Part shown: positions 48,576-59,947 of the stretch, piece by piece
Position numbering within the stretch: the stretch's first letter is position 1
How the letters are laid out: each line of letters begins with the position of its first letter
Source: Taiwanofungus camphoratus
Lineage: Eukaryota; Basidiomycota; Agaricomycetes; Polyporales; Taiwanofungaceae
Reading direction: 5' to 3'
NCBI GenBank assembly: GCA_003999685.1
Contig: CP021222.1
Span: 2,728,001 to 2,792,000 of the forward strand
Length of the DNA stretch: 64,000 nucleotides
Translations under genes and position numbers: made by a program
The notes under the pieces: model-generated
The model's input: the letters and a program-made list of their open reading frames with translations, nothing else
Told to the model about the DNA's origin: nothing
Databases searched by the model: none

Positions 48576-50417
48576 CTATGACCATGCGTAGCATGCGTTC
48601 ATTCTAGGCGGCTGACTTCAACACTATTATTCTCGTCATGCTTGCATCCAATCCCCCTTGCTGTCTCTTCCATTACCTTGCATCAAACCATCCGCATGTT
48701 CGTTTCAACGTCACAACGCTATCAATTTGCATACAACCTTGGTTTGCATAGACTGTATAACAATATAATTCTATTGATCTGTAGTTTTTGTGCCTTATGC
48801 CGAGTGAGTGCGTGACACGCACTTCACGATCGGTCACACAATGACGCGTCGGTGACTGTGTGATCCGACTGATGCGCTTGCGACTTCTTTCTCCCCGCAC
48901 TATAAGCCTGAGGCCTGAACCTGAAGCTTGAAGCTTTGAAGACCTGACTTTTGGATATCAGTGTCACTCCTTGGCTCAGAAATAGAGCAGAGTATTGAAG
49001 AAACACCACTCGTCTGCGCAAAGTATACCCGAGGTGAACATTGCGAGATTAACAGTGTTGGATCTTGCTGTCGGCTTGCGTTCAGCCTTAGGAAGCATCA
49101 GGAAAAATCAGGGTAGTTTCTGACGTTACGGCAACTACAACCAAATCTGTAGCACTATATAGTACTATAAATTGGGGATGTAGCACATCCAGCTACATAG
49201 TTACCTGCATTTTTCCTGATTTGAATGCCTACACTGGATATCGGCTTTTAGGGTCGGGACATTTTGTACTCAGCATAAGGGAAAATATATGACCTGAGAT
49301 TATTCGCACTGACATCTGCCTATCACAGTGGACTTACGTCGATGTTTGCCGTAAAAGATATAGCGCGCGACGAGCTTAGTTTGATTGTACTCGACATATG
49401 CTCAAGAATGCACGTACAACGGAATCGTCTCCACTTGCCCTAATATTCCCGGATCGCTGCATCGCGGATATGTGGATGTTGCAGCCACTGAACACAGGTT
49501 GAAGTCAACTTCTGTGGTCTGATCAGAGTAGAGGACACCTCACTGTATGTCAATTCGTGGCCATGTTCGCGCGCAGAAGCCGCTGAACTCGGATTCCCCC
49601 TCCTGATCACAGGCAGAAAACGTTTGTGACTCAGTCCGGTGAGATTGACCACCTTGTATTTCAGCTTATAGCCCTGCTTCGTAGATCAATCCTCAAAATC
49701 CAGGGTACCCACCGACCTAGATGCCTTGTAATTTCTCACGAGTGGGCTATCAGCCTCCACCTACGTTGTCAAGAATCGAGTAGACTAGCTTATACACCAG
49801 CGGGCGGAGATATGTCTCGAATCAGACATTATTGACATCTCCCCTGGACAATGCGAAATCCGAAGCGGACACAACGGGTTGAACGCTGTCCTCCGACTCG
49901 TATCCATCCATATTCTACAACATCAGCTGTCGCGGCCTTGAAATGGACAATGAAGAAGACTGAGGACCAAACAAAAGGTGCAGCGGTTGCTTAACACTCG
50001 ATGGTTTCGAATCACTAGCCTTTGCGGAGCTTTGTATAGATTATTTTCTGTTAATCTATTAACTTCAACGCATCCTCATCCGAAAATTTAGACCACATAC
50101 TCGCTCCTGCAGGTCATGGGAAACAGTGACATTCAGGGCTATTTCTATGTAAAGTCAGCTACAATGCAATGTCTGCCAGGCGTTCAGGACAATACATGCA
50201 CGAGGCTCTGATGGTGATTACAAAACGTTGACGGGCAGTGGCACAGCTACAACATAATCTAGTCTACTTGTGACATCCTCCTTGCCTAGAATTACAACTT
50301 GATACAAAGAAGTATGCAAGAATGCGGTTGAATGCAGGTAAAAATGCACGACAGGCATTGAACGACAGGAAAGTATAAATACCATATCGAAGTCAGATGA
50401 TTCAGTAATCGAGTGAG
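48576..50417. other. Gene-poor interval between GID7 and elongin A
   Basis: About 1.8 kb between two convergent genes. It is AT-rich in places, for example a local inverted motif ATGTAGCACATCCAGCTACAT at about 49178-49198. No coding sequence, RNA gene or transposon remnant is supported. Confidence 0.4.
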
Positions 50418-51722
50418 TCATGTACGCGATGGAACGGATGGAGTGGGCAACTGCGAATGAGCACGATGTTTAGGCATGAAAAGGGATGTCATGGGATCCT
50501 TTTTTGATGGAGAGGATCTTGACGGCATTGCTCGGTGCTCTGACTGCAACGGTAAGGTCTGCAGAGGGACAGAGTATGTCCCGGTGTATGATGCAGACTT
50601 CAAGGCAGAGTTCGAAGCAGCTTGTGCACGAGAAGGATATGGGGATCGTGAAGGGGGCCTTGACTTTGCTGACGCTGGCTTCGTAACGGAAGCCGTAGGC
50701 CGACGGTGAATTGTCACAGATTTCACCGTCACATGGCTCCCAGATGCAGTAGAAGACGTTGAAGATGTTGAGGTAGCTGAGGAGGTTGAACCTGAGGACG
50801 GAGGCGGGAGACGCTTAGCACTAGGAACCTTTGACAGGGTACGATGTCTTGGCATAGGGGGGATCGTATGCATGCCATATATGCCTTTCTGCACACGAGC
50901 AGCCTCGGATCGCGTCTTCTGAAAGAGTGTCTTGGGTTGACCGGCACCGACTAAGGCAATTTTCAGCACCCCCAAAGAAGAGAAGTCATAACACTTACAT
51001 CCCCGCGCCCTTTTGGCCGGAGGTACTCTGTCAGTGATCTTGATTTGAGACTCTTTTCTGCGTTCAGCTGCCTCTTGTCGTTGTGTACGTAAGCGTGTCC
51101 CTAATTCCTCAAACCGTTTGGCCTCCATGTCACGGAGTATCTAGATCCACTGGTCAATCGTATCGCCGTTTGGCAAGATGAAGAATAATGACTGACAAAA
51201 TATTCGTTCCGCCACGACTCAGGCTCGTCAATGCTACTATATTGGTGTTGATGAGCTATGAGAGGATAAGATCGGAGACACAATTTCTTCCAAAGCTCTA
51301 CATATGAGTCTCAATGCAATCGTCTCCATGAGTACATGAACTCTCTTTACTCACCTGTGGTGTCTTTCTCAATGAACTGAGAGGTGAAGTAGATCAGTTG
51401 ATTGAATTATAAAAGAAAGCTGCGCACACAGACCGGGCTTGCTTGCTCCAGCCTAAGAAGTGTGTCTGCCGAGCAATTCTCCAATACTGGTTGGACAAGT
51501 TCGAATCGCAGACGATCACCAAGGCTGCATATACCTGAAGTAACGTGAGAGACAGTACAGTGGCGCACAGCCAAACTTACTGTCTACATGGGCAGACGCA
51601 ACTGCCACCACAGGAACACGGTTAGAGTGGCACATCTGGATGTCATGTCGAAGCTCACCTCGCTGACAGAGTTGAACGAGAGTCGGGAATTGGCGAGTTG
51701 GAGATTCACCGTCGCACGACAT
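50418..51722 (-). CDS. ELA1: Elongin A (SCF-like ubiquitin ligase / Pol II elongation factor subunit)
   Basis: Elongin A binds elongin C through a BC box and helps ubiquitinate stalled RNA polymerase II. Exons on the minus strand begin 51659-51722, 51581-51601 (21 nt), 51434-51534 and 51355-51376 (22 nt), then one starting at 51297. Joined, they read TLVQLCQRVASAHVDSICSL, then GDRLRFELVQPVLENCSADT, LLRLEQASPFIEKDTTELWK and KLCLRSYPL. TLVQLCQRVA fits the BC-box pattern TLxxxCxxxA, and the F-box-like helices follow. The next parts are ESWRNEYF and MEAKRFEELGTRLRTQRQEA. The C-terminal half is serine/proline-rich and disordered. Two of the first four exons are microexons, and the frame closes only when both are included. 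Confidence 0.83.
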
Positions 51723-51911
51723 GGCGGTTCACAATAAGAGGACGATGTCAAGGAGTACGGTATTGCTAGAAAGCCGCTATTTGGCCAATATCGTGACTGC
51801 TGGGTGCAGGCACGTGAATCTTCCCACAGGACTGATTCTTGCTTACGTAAACATTTTTTTGAGCAGATCTGACATGATTTACTTATCGCCGTTTGCAGTA
51901 AAGCTGGCACG

Positions 51912-52063
51912 CGACGCCACACATCTTGCTCGTTTTCAACGGTCAGGAATGATGTACCTATATCTCAAGAATCAACCCCTATGTAGGATACTCCGGTCTC
52001 ATGTTCTTGAGATATAGGTACACCATTCCTGACCGTTGAAAACGAGCAAGATGTGCGGCGTCG
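51912..52063. repeat. 60-bp near-perfect inverted repeat with 32-nt spacer (hairpin)
   Basis: The left arm 51912-51971 and the right arm 52004-52063 are reverse complements with two mismatches. The shared core includes CTCGTTTTCAACGGTCAGGA. In a minus-strand transcript both mismatches would be G-U pairs, so the 60-bp stem would be fully paired. In a plus-strand transcript they would be A-C mismatches. The repeat lies 190-341 bp upstream of the elongin A start codon, where its promoter or leader is expected. It has no obvious terminal target duplication, so a MITE is possible but not shown. Confidence 0.92.
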
Positions 52064-53233
52064 CCGCGCAAATGGCAATAACGTCTAGACTCAGTACGGT
52101 AAGACTTAGGAACAAGGAGACTCGTCGCGTCTTGTCATACAAACAAGTTCAAGTACTCCGCCGGTCGACTGGTCAATATTAATCGCGGGTGTCTCAAATT
52201 TGTCCCTAAGTCTGGTATGTTCTGAGCTGGGATGCGCGCACAGAGCGCTTGTCAAGTGATATGTCTCCAATCACGTATCCCATACACGAGTTAGTGCCGT
52301 TGCTGTTTCCCAATCCTGTCAAGTGCTTATATGAAATATTGCTTACAATGGTCAACCCCAAACCTATTTCCAAAAGTCGAAGAAACTTGCAAATGCGGAC
52401 AGAAAGCAGTATAAATGGCAGCCCGCAGTATTAATCATGGGATTCGGGAGTGGTAAACTGCCGGAAACACGGATGATGAGAAACGTGGGTCAGTCATTCC
52501 CTGGAGTTGACGCCTTGATGTGTTCCGTCACATCTCCTGAGATATTCTCTATTTGAGATGAGTTGCCCCTCATCAGGTTTTATCCAGCATTTGCCTTGCA
52601 AACGTCCAAACAGCTCAGCGAGCTCGAAAAAAGGTTAGAAGTCAGCGATAGTAATCGGAACGGAGCGGATTAGAGTTAGTCGAAAGTCTGAAACTCGCGC
52701 GAAACTGCCCATATTTGACAACCGTGGCACTTAATCAGTGCTTCACTCGGAATAGGATCTCCAGGTGAATGGAATATCATTACGGAACATGTTTATCTTC
52801 ACAGAAACTCAAATTTCACCGCTCTTCGAGTCTCTGTGAGACACAGATGTCCCTGACGGGCGCGCTGTGCCTGGGACTGTTGCAAACCAACGAGTTAGGC
52901 TATCACCGTTGGTTGTGTTAGTTGGACACTCGCATACGTTCCTTATGTTATGCTGATACATCTCCACCACCTTTCAATCTAGAAAATTCCGTAATGCCCT
53001 GCGACAAGGCGACGAAAATGGTATGATATTCCCGGCGCAGGCAACCACACGCAAAGCGCTTGTGTGATTAAAAATGACATGTCGTTTAGCACTTGCTGAG
53101 TGCTCTTGTCATCAAAGAGATAAAAAGCCCGAGCCATAATCCTTTTTGATTGGAATGAACTCTAGTTCAAGACCGAACCCTGGTGACTGCGCCCTCTGAG
53201 CATCCTCTGAATTGGCTTCGTCTTCAGCTCGGC
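52064..53233. other. Intergenic between hairpin and WOPR gene
   Basis: About 1.17 kb. It should contain the WOPR gene promoter, which is often long in this regulator class. No coding sequence is supported. The interval 51723-51911 before the hairpin is also non-coding. Confidence 0.4.
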
Positions 53234-54201
53234 ATGTTTTATGAACCCATTCAGGATGTACAGCGCCCCACCCACTTTCGACTTCATGTCCGAGACACAA
53301 ACGATGCTCACACTGTCTTTGAAGCCGTCCGCCAAGGGCTCCTGAAGCCAGTCCAGCGCAGATTGAACGACTTTGAAAGGGCGATGTATATCAAATCCGG
53401 CACAGTGTTCGTGTGGGAAGAGAGTGAGGAAGAGATGGGGCTGAAAAGGTGGACAGATGGTCGCGTTTGGAGTCAGTCTCGGATGCGGGAGGTATACAAG
53501 ATTCCCTCGCATGTTGATGTACTTGAATACTAACCTTCCTCTTCCTTCGCTGTATTGTTCAGCCATATTTGTTCTACGACGAAAAGGTGGCCTCCGATGA
53601 GAATCAGGGTGTGAATGATCAGAGCTCCAGGTGTGCATATTGAAACATTCCCCGCCCTCATGCGAATTTCTGAGCCTCTGAATGCAGATGTGTGTATCGC
53701 TTTGTCGATGGCCCCTCACGTACATGGTCGTCTTCAGCACAATCCCATTATGACCGCAGTGACCATCATCCGAAGGGCTTGGTGAAGCAAGCATATTCAG
53801 CATGGGTCCTGACTTCGGTAGATACAAAACCACGGAAATGGCACCTGACTGCATACTTCACCTACTCGGATCTACCAAATGTCCCAACTGTCGACCGTGA
53901 TCCGATGTTGCGCAACTTGACAGTGCCTGCGGGTGTCTATAAAAGTGGGAAGTCGAGGTCAAAAAACGCCAACGCCGACGCAGCGCTCGCCTTTCCTTCG
54001 CGTTTGTCCTTCCCCTCACCGCCCTCGTCGCTCCATACCGGGCCTTCTAGTCGCTTGGAAGATTCTCTTGTACTTCCTGCGCTGAACCCTATCGTTGGAG
54101 TCACACAATTCAGTGTTCACGGTGCCACTCGTCGCACTCTTCCGCGGGCTGCTGAAGACCAAAGGATGATAGAAATGCTCAATGCGCGGTCAATTCTTTG
54201 A
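53234..54201 (+). CDS. WOPR (Gti1/Pac2/Wor1-like) transcription factor
   Basis: WOPR proteins are fungal DNA-binding regulators of morphogenesis and development. Exons 53234-53491, 53563-53630 and 53688-54201 join in frame to about 279 residues. The first WOPR block is THFRLHVRDTNDAHTVFEAV, RQGLLKPVQRRLNDFERAM, then SGTVFVWEE and MGLKRWTDGRVWSQSRMREP, continuing LFYDEK. The second block is GLVKQAYSAWVLTSVDTKPR, then KWHLTAYFTYSDLPNVPTVD. The start ATG 53234 is chosen because the upstream frame has no earlier ATG before a stop. A separate first exon is possible. The C-terminal tail after the WOPR box is short and proline/serine-rich. Confidence 0.87.
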
Positions 54202-54458
54202 AATCCTCCCCACTATCGTCTGACGCAACAAATTAGATATTGAACTGCATTAACCAATATATGGCTAGTTTACTTTACCGTCCCATATAATGGTACCTGC
54301 GTAATTCATTCCAAATCAATCCAGTCATTCACACTGCACAGACCCTTCCTATAAGCATCAGTAATATGTTTCATGTGTATTTGATTTGGAAAGTACTTGC
54401 GGCTCTAAAAATACACAGATTATTGCCGTCATAATCATAGCAGTTTCGAACGATCAAT

Positions 54459-55090
54459 TTTACTCGTCCTCGTCAGACTCAGGGTCTTCCATTTGGCCCG
54501 CTCTTTCTTCGGCCCTCATGGCACCCACTATATCATCTGATTGCCCCTTCTGGGCAGCTAACCGTTGTCCTGTGTAATGTCAGTGTGTCATCCAGCTCCC
54601 AGCTGACAACACACGCACTAATCAGAGTATGTATTGCTTCCTGGGTCTTCCTCTCTAGTCTCGCCAGTTTCTTCTCCATCTCACGTTTCAGATCCCAATT
54701 TGGTCGTTTGGGGGCAATGTTAAACAAATCCTGTATATGGCGTTGAATTGAGCATACCAAACCACCTAAATGATGTGCTGACCAGATCCTGGGCCCTCCG
54801 TTCCGCGTCTTCCGCAATAATTGCTTCAGCCAAACCTTCGACTTTTTTCTCCACAGTATCCTCCATTTCTACATCATCTGTTGGTCCATGCTTCTTAAGT
54901 GTCCTCGATTCTGGGTCAAACGTGCGGTGCTTGATGATAGGCTCCTGCGTATCGCTGACAGACATCACGATGAATGAACATACCGATACATTTTCGATGC
55001 ATACCTGCTCTCATCAGCCTCTCCTGCTTTCCTCTTCCGTAGTGCGATCAGGCGAGATTTTCGCGCTTCCGAGGCGTCGGTGAGGGACAT
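54459..55090 (-). CDS. CWF18/CCDC12-like spliceosome-associated protein
   Basis: Cwf18/CCDC12 is a small spliceosome component found in activated Bact complexes. On the minus strand the start ATG 55090 gives MSLTDASEARKSRLIALRKR and KAGEADES. Next comes EPIIKHRTFDPESRTLKKHG, a variable acidic section, and the conserved core LFNIAPKRPNWDLKREMEKK followed by LARLERKTQEAIHTLIRQRL. It ends with an acidic tail EDPESDEDE. The LIRQRL junction restores the frame across a small intron near 54563-54620. The gene is divergent from GUF1, with 210 bp between start codons. Confidence 0.83.
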
Positions 55091-55300
55091 GGTACCCAGT
55101 TTTTTGGCGATCTGTGAGGTGAACCGCTCTAAGTGAGCCTCCAGTGCGTTTGGCGCTGGAGCAATTACTTGCTGACTAAGCAAATTGTGTCTTCTCAAGT
55201 TAAGCATGTAAATTGACAAGGGTGTGAAGTGGTTTCCCGAGATCGACATATTACACTCAGGCCGCGGGGGACTTTTCGCCGCTCAAGTGCCAGCGTGGTG

Positions 55301-58300
55301 ATGCAACGGTCCTGGCGTCGTTCATGTTTGAAAGTATTCGAGCGACACCAGAGATACCTGTTTCTACCATGCACCGGAAGGCTGTTCTCAACCTCTCCGC
55401 ACTCGTACGCGGTCTCACGGAAGGCTATACGAATGGAAGACTTCGATTGTGATGTCATACGGTCTGTAACATATCCCTCTGTATTCACATTCAAAGCAAG
55501 GCTCATGCGCACCAGAAACTTTTCGATAATTGCCCATATCGGTGAGTATACGCTACCTTTCTAGATACGCCACTAAAGTTGAACCAAAAATCATGAAGAT
55601 CACGGTAAATCGACCCTGGCGGACAGGTACGCATATCATTGAGTCTGTGTGTATGTTTCATCATATCGTCGACAGGTTGCTTGAGGTCCGTACATGTCCA
55701 CAGCGTGGGCGAACGTCGTCGGATGATCGACCTTTTGTAGCTGACAGGCACCATCGACAAGAGGCAGAAGGGTACGAATCAGCAAGTTTTGGATAAACTG
55801 AAAGTAGAGCGAGAACGTGGCATCACAGGTTGGTCTGTTTTTTTTGGAGAGTTTGGCCCTCATAACGCGTACCACAGTAAAAGCTCAGACTGCCAGGTAA
55901 TACGAATTTCTTTATATAGATAGATAGACTAACATGATGTAGCATGATTCATGAATTTGATGGCCACCCATATCTTCTCAACCTGATTGATACTCCGGTA
56001 AGCTTGTAGCGCGAATCGAGAGTTTCCAAATTTATGCTCACATAGTTTACAACTTCATTTTCAGGGTCATGTCGACTTCGCTTGGGAGGTGTCTCGCTCT
56101 CTCGCGGCCTGTCAAGGTGCTCTGCTACTTGTCGACGCGACACAGGGCATTCAGGCTCAGTCTATTTCTGTTTTTCATGTCGCTCGGGAGAGGGGTCTCA
56201 AGATCATCCCTGTGCTAAATAAGGTGGATTGCTCACTTACCTAGAAAGGAGGAGCATGTTCTTAACAACTTTAATTCATAGATCGATCTTCCTGCAGCAC
56301 AGCCTGATATTATAGCTGCCCAGATGCAGTCGACGTTCGGGATCAATCCCATAGACGTTCTCCCAATCTCTGCTAAGACGGGGAAAGGTGTGGAACGTGT
56401 GCTCGAAGCAATCATAAAACAAATACCACCGCCAGTGGGGAATGTTTCTGCACCACTGAAAGCTTTCTTGTTCGACTCCTCGTATGTAACTACTGTCCGG
56501 GTCTATGATATTCGGCAAGCTTACGTACGACAGGTATGATCGTTATCGGGGGGTTATCTCACTTGTCAATATTCAGGAAGGTACTCTGCAAAAAGGTGAG
56601 TGATAAGACCAGGCTATCTTCACGTTGAGCACAGAGTAATGTCAAACAATATCTAGGCGACAAAATTGTCTCATGTCATACTCGCAAAAAGTATGAAGTG
56701 GTCGATTTAGGCATCATGCATCCAGAAGAGGTGCCTACTGCAACTCTTCGTCCGGGGCAAGTCGGTTATATAGCTTGCAACATGAAGGAATCTTCTGAAG
56801 GTTTGCTACAACTTCTTCGATCAATCAGACGACTTGAACGCTGCTGGAAATAGCGCACATTGGTGATACTCTCCACCGAGTCGGAAATCCCGTGAAACCC
56901 ATGCCTGGATTTAAACCCGCCAAGGCCATGGTGCGAGATGTTAACTCCATATATTTTGCCTATCTCATATTCAATTAAAGGTATACGCAGGAGTCTATCC
57001 GATCGATAGCAATGACTTCGCCAAGCTAGAAGAATCTATCAAAAGAGTATGTTCGTTTACCAATCTCACGATACGCAGAAGTCCTCATTGTACTTCCAGC
57101 TCACACTCACCGACCGTAGCGTAGAAGTTACTCGCGAGTCCTCGACCGCTCTTGGCCAAGGTTGCCGCTTAGGCTTTTTGGGCACCCTGCATATGGATGT
57201 GTTCCGCCAACGCCTCGAGGACGAATATGATGCCCAGGTCATCATAACCGCACCCACAGTGCCTTACAAGGGTTCGTCTGAGTCATGCCGATGTTTATGA
57301 TTCCACGGATTCATGTTTGTATTCCGCAGTCATCTACAAGCATCGGAAACCTATGATAGTCAGCAACCCTACTGACTTCCCAGAAGTCAACGATGCAAGG
57401 CATATGATTAAGGAAATCCAAGAACCGGTTGTCAAAGCTTCGATTATTGTTCCACAAGGCGAGTTGGATATCCGTGCTGAGTTCCATTTTAGACCTCTGA
57501 TTCTTCTATCACAAGAATATTTTGGGGAGATTATGGACCTATGCTTTTATTATCGAGCTGAAAATATGGACTACAAGTTCCTTGATACCTCTGGCAGTTC
57601 TTCATCTCGCGTCATAATGACCTGTACTCTGCCCCTGTGTGAGATCGTCACGGACTTCTTCGACAAGCTCAAGAGTCGTAGCTCAGGCTTCGCAAGCTTT
57701 GAGTAGGTTGACTTCGTAGCATTGTGTCATCTATGATTCGGATCTGATTGTTTGGTCTAGCTACGAAGATGCTGGATACAAAACTAGCGACATGGTAAAG
57801 GTAAGAATATTTTTTACGGTTGCTTCAAGAAATACTCACTGGAGACTCGTTAGATGACATTCCTTCTCAACCACCAACCAGTCGACGCGTTGGCCTTGAT
57901 TGTAAATCGTTCAGTTGAGGATGAAGTAGGCCATAGATGGGTGAAGAAGCTACGTACGTACATGTTCTCAATATTGCTTTCTCTTACCAACTTAGGTTCT
58001 TACTCTCTACACAGGCAAAGTTATTCCAAGACAATTGTTTGAAGTTCCAATTCAAGCAGCTGTTGGGCGCAAGATTATAGCGCGTGAGACATTGTCCGCA
58101 TTGCGTGCTGACGTCACCGCAGGATTGTACGGAGGTATGTTCGGACATGTCTGCAGAAGGCAACACTCGTTCATTACTCCTTCCCAGGCCATTACGAGCG
58201 AAAACTCAAGCATCTCCAGAATCAGAAGGAAGGCAAACGTCGGATGAAGAAGATAGGAACTGTCGAGCTTCCGCAAGAGGCTTTCTTCGAGATTTTAAGC

Positions 58301-58315
58301 ACGAAGCGTTCGTAA
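55301..58315 (+). CDS. GUF1: Mitochondrial elongation factor 4, GUF1 (LepA-type GTPase)
   Basis: GUF1/LepA is a translational GTPase that can back-translocate ribosomes. This copy is likely mitochondrial because its start, [20 protein letters not shown], then [13 protein letters not shown], is a basic presequence. The GTPase motifs are split by tiny exons. The P-loop AHIDHGKST is joined from the exon ending at 55541 and one at 55599-55626 (28 nt). The next exon, 55676-55685, is only 10 nt and gives RLLE. Then 55741-55828 follows with ERERGIT, and 55878-55896 (19 nt) with VKAQTA. IDTPGHVDF (G3) and NKIDLP (G4) follow. The later LepA-specific C-terminal part reads [20 protein letters not shown], then [17 protein letters not shown]. 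The stop is at 58313-58315. No frame lesion was found when the microexons are used. Confidence 0.92.
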
Positions 58316-58602
58316 GTGCGGTCGCCAGCTTCAAGGCTTCAGGGCACGCGTATACCAAAAGGATCGGGCCGTGCTTTCACTAGATCAGTACTCTCCGATT
58401 GAGGGTGTTCATAGTGGACGGCACGTAGGTCATCGTAGGCATGCAGGCAAATCGGCTCTGGTCCATTGAGCTTCTCCAAATGCATTGTAGCGTACGATTA
58501 TGACTATGCAGTATTGGTGGGATAAAATGGAGCACGAGCCTGCGTCAGGCGTGTGGAAGGTGTCGATAATAATAAGATGCTGGTGAAGGCGGAAGCCTGA
58601 CT

Positions 58603-59077
58603 CTACACTGATTGCAGGAACTTGCGGACACTTGCTTCGGGTACACCACCTATGAATTGACTGACAGCCTCTCCGTCTTTGAACGCGATTACCGTAGGGA
58701 GTGAGCGAATCTGGTTTACAAGAATATGTTCATGTCAGAATCCAAGGAATCAGGAAGGACGATTGAGAGACAACCTTGTATTTCATTGCGAGCTCAGTTT
58801 CGGTATCCGTGTCCACCGTTACTAGATCTACTGGTCGACCGCTGCCAGACTTAACAGACGGATCTGCAGTCAACTTTTCCAATATCGGAGAAAGCATCTT
58901 GCAAGGACCACACCAGCTGTGGCGATGGAGTACCAATGCGGTGAATTGCATATAGGCGAAGACAATAAATATTGAGTTGGACAGGCATGCTCACTCTGCA
59001 TAAAAGTCGACCAGTACGACGTTATCCTCATTCGAGATGGCATTTGAAAATGTCTGCAGATGGTCCAGGGATGCCAT
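58603..59077 (-). CDS. Thioredoxin
   Basis: This is a small dithiol reductase. The active site DWCGPCKM is completed across an intron: VVLVDFYA plus a split Asp, then WCGPCKMLSPILEKLTADPS. It continues LVTVDTDTETELAMKYK, and after another intron IRSLPTVIAFKDGEAVSQFI, then GGVPEASVRKFLQSV and stop. The cis-proline motif LPTV is present. The style (long ADPSVKSGSGR insert) resembles mitochondrial thioredoxins of Agaricomycetes. The start is uncertain: ATG 59077 gives MASLDHLQTFSNAISNEDN, but an upstream exon with a targeting peptide could join at the CTGCAG acceptor just after it. Confidence 0.83.
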
Positions 59078-59947
59078 TAAATGCAGTTTCAAAGTTATCC
59101 ACAGACGTCACATCAAGGATCTCGAAACAGAGCACTGCTTTACCTCCGCGTTTGCATTCAAGAACTGCTCATTCCGTCGTATGCTTGAGTGGAAGCCCCT
59201 TTTCAGCACGTTTTGTGTTGTGAAAGTGGTTCTTAGAGCCCGGGATGCAAGCGAAGATAACATCGCAGGTCTTTAGGTCACTGCAAAATGATTCGCTCGG
59301 GGCGAATTTGAGGAATCCACGAGGCTCGCAAGACCGGATTGGATCCAAGCACGTTGTCTTATATGGCAACTGTTCCTGTCGCCAAGCCTGCATGTTTTCC
59401 CCACAACTCGTCTCTCTGGCATTTCGACACTCCCTTTATGCTGACTTCTAGACAACAGCAGATGTCTGCTCAGAGAGCCAAAAGCACACAATCTTGCTGG
59501 ATATTCCAGTGACATTTCCAGCATAATTTAAAGCTCCAAAGCTTCAAAGTTTAGGCATCTCGGACCAAAATCATGGGACAAACACGATTTCCAATGGAAC
59601 GTCAGATCCTTTGCCTCGCGACACCGACTTCCTGTTGCCTAGGTTCGTATAATCACATCCGGGCTTTTGTGAAATGTGTAGTTACCTAGCCAACAGTAGC
59701 AGCAGATATAAAGTGTGGGCACTCGACAGTGCGCATTCATTCCTTCCCTCTCCTCTTGCATTCCCTCTGTCCGGTCGGTCAGGTTACCAGCATTCACGAG
59801 CAGGGTGAGACCCTTCTATGCCCTGATTGATCCTTGTCTGAACATCGTTTTGTATCAGTCTCGATTCGGTCTTTTGTTCCAGTCCAAGTCGACACCTGAA
59901 CTAGCACATTCTTGCGTTTTATTTCCTATTCACGTATTGAGCCCAAG
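59078..59947. promoter_or_regulatory. Divergent upstream region of thioredoxin and cupredoxin genes
   Basis: About 870 bp. A TATAAA at 59707-59712 lies 236 bp before the cupredoxin start. It is followed by pyrimidine-rich 5' leader sequence from about 59740. A possible first thioredoxin exon may be hidden near 59100-59230, but I could not establish one. Confidence 0.45.

Noticed and set aside
49178-49198. Short palindromic ATGTAGCACATCCAGCTACAT motif
   Set aside because: The arms are too short and imperfect to call a regulatory hairpin without further evidence.
50000-50040. TTTCGAATCACT segment resembling a tRNA T-loop
   Set aside because: No acceptor stem, D-arm or anticodon arm can be paired around it.
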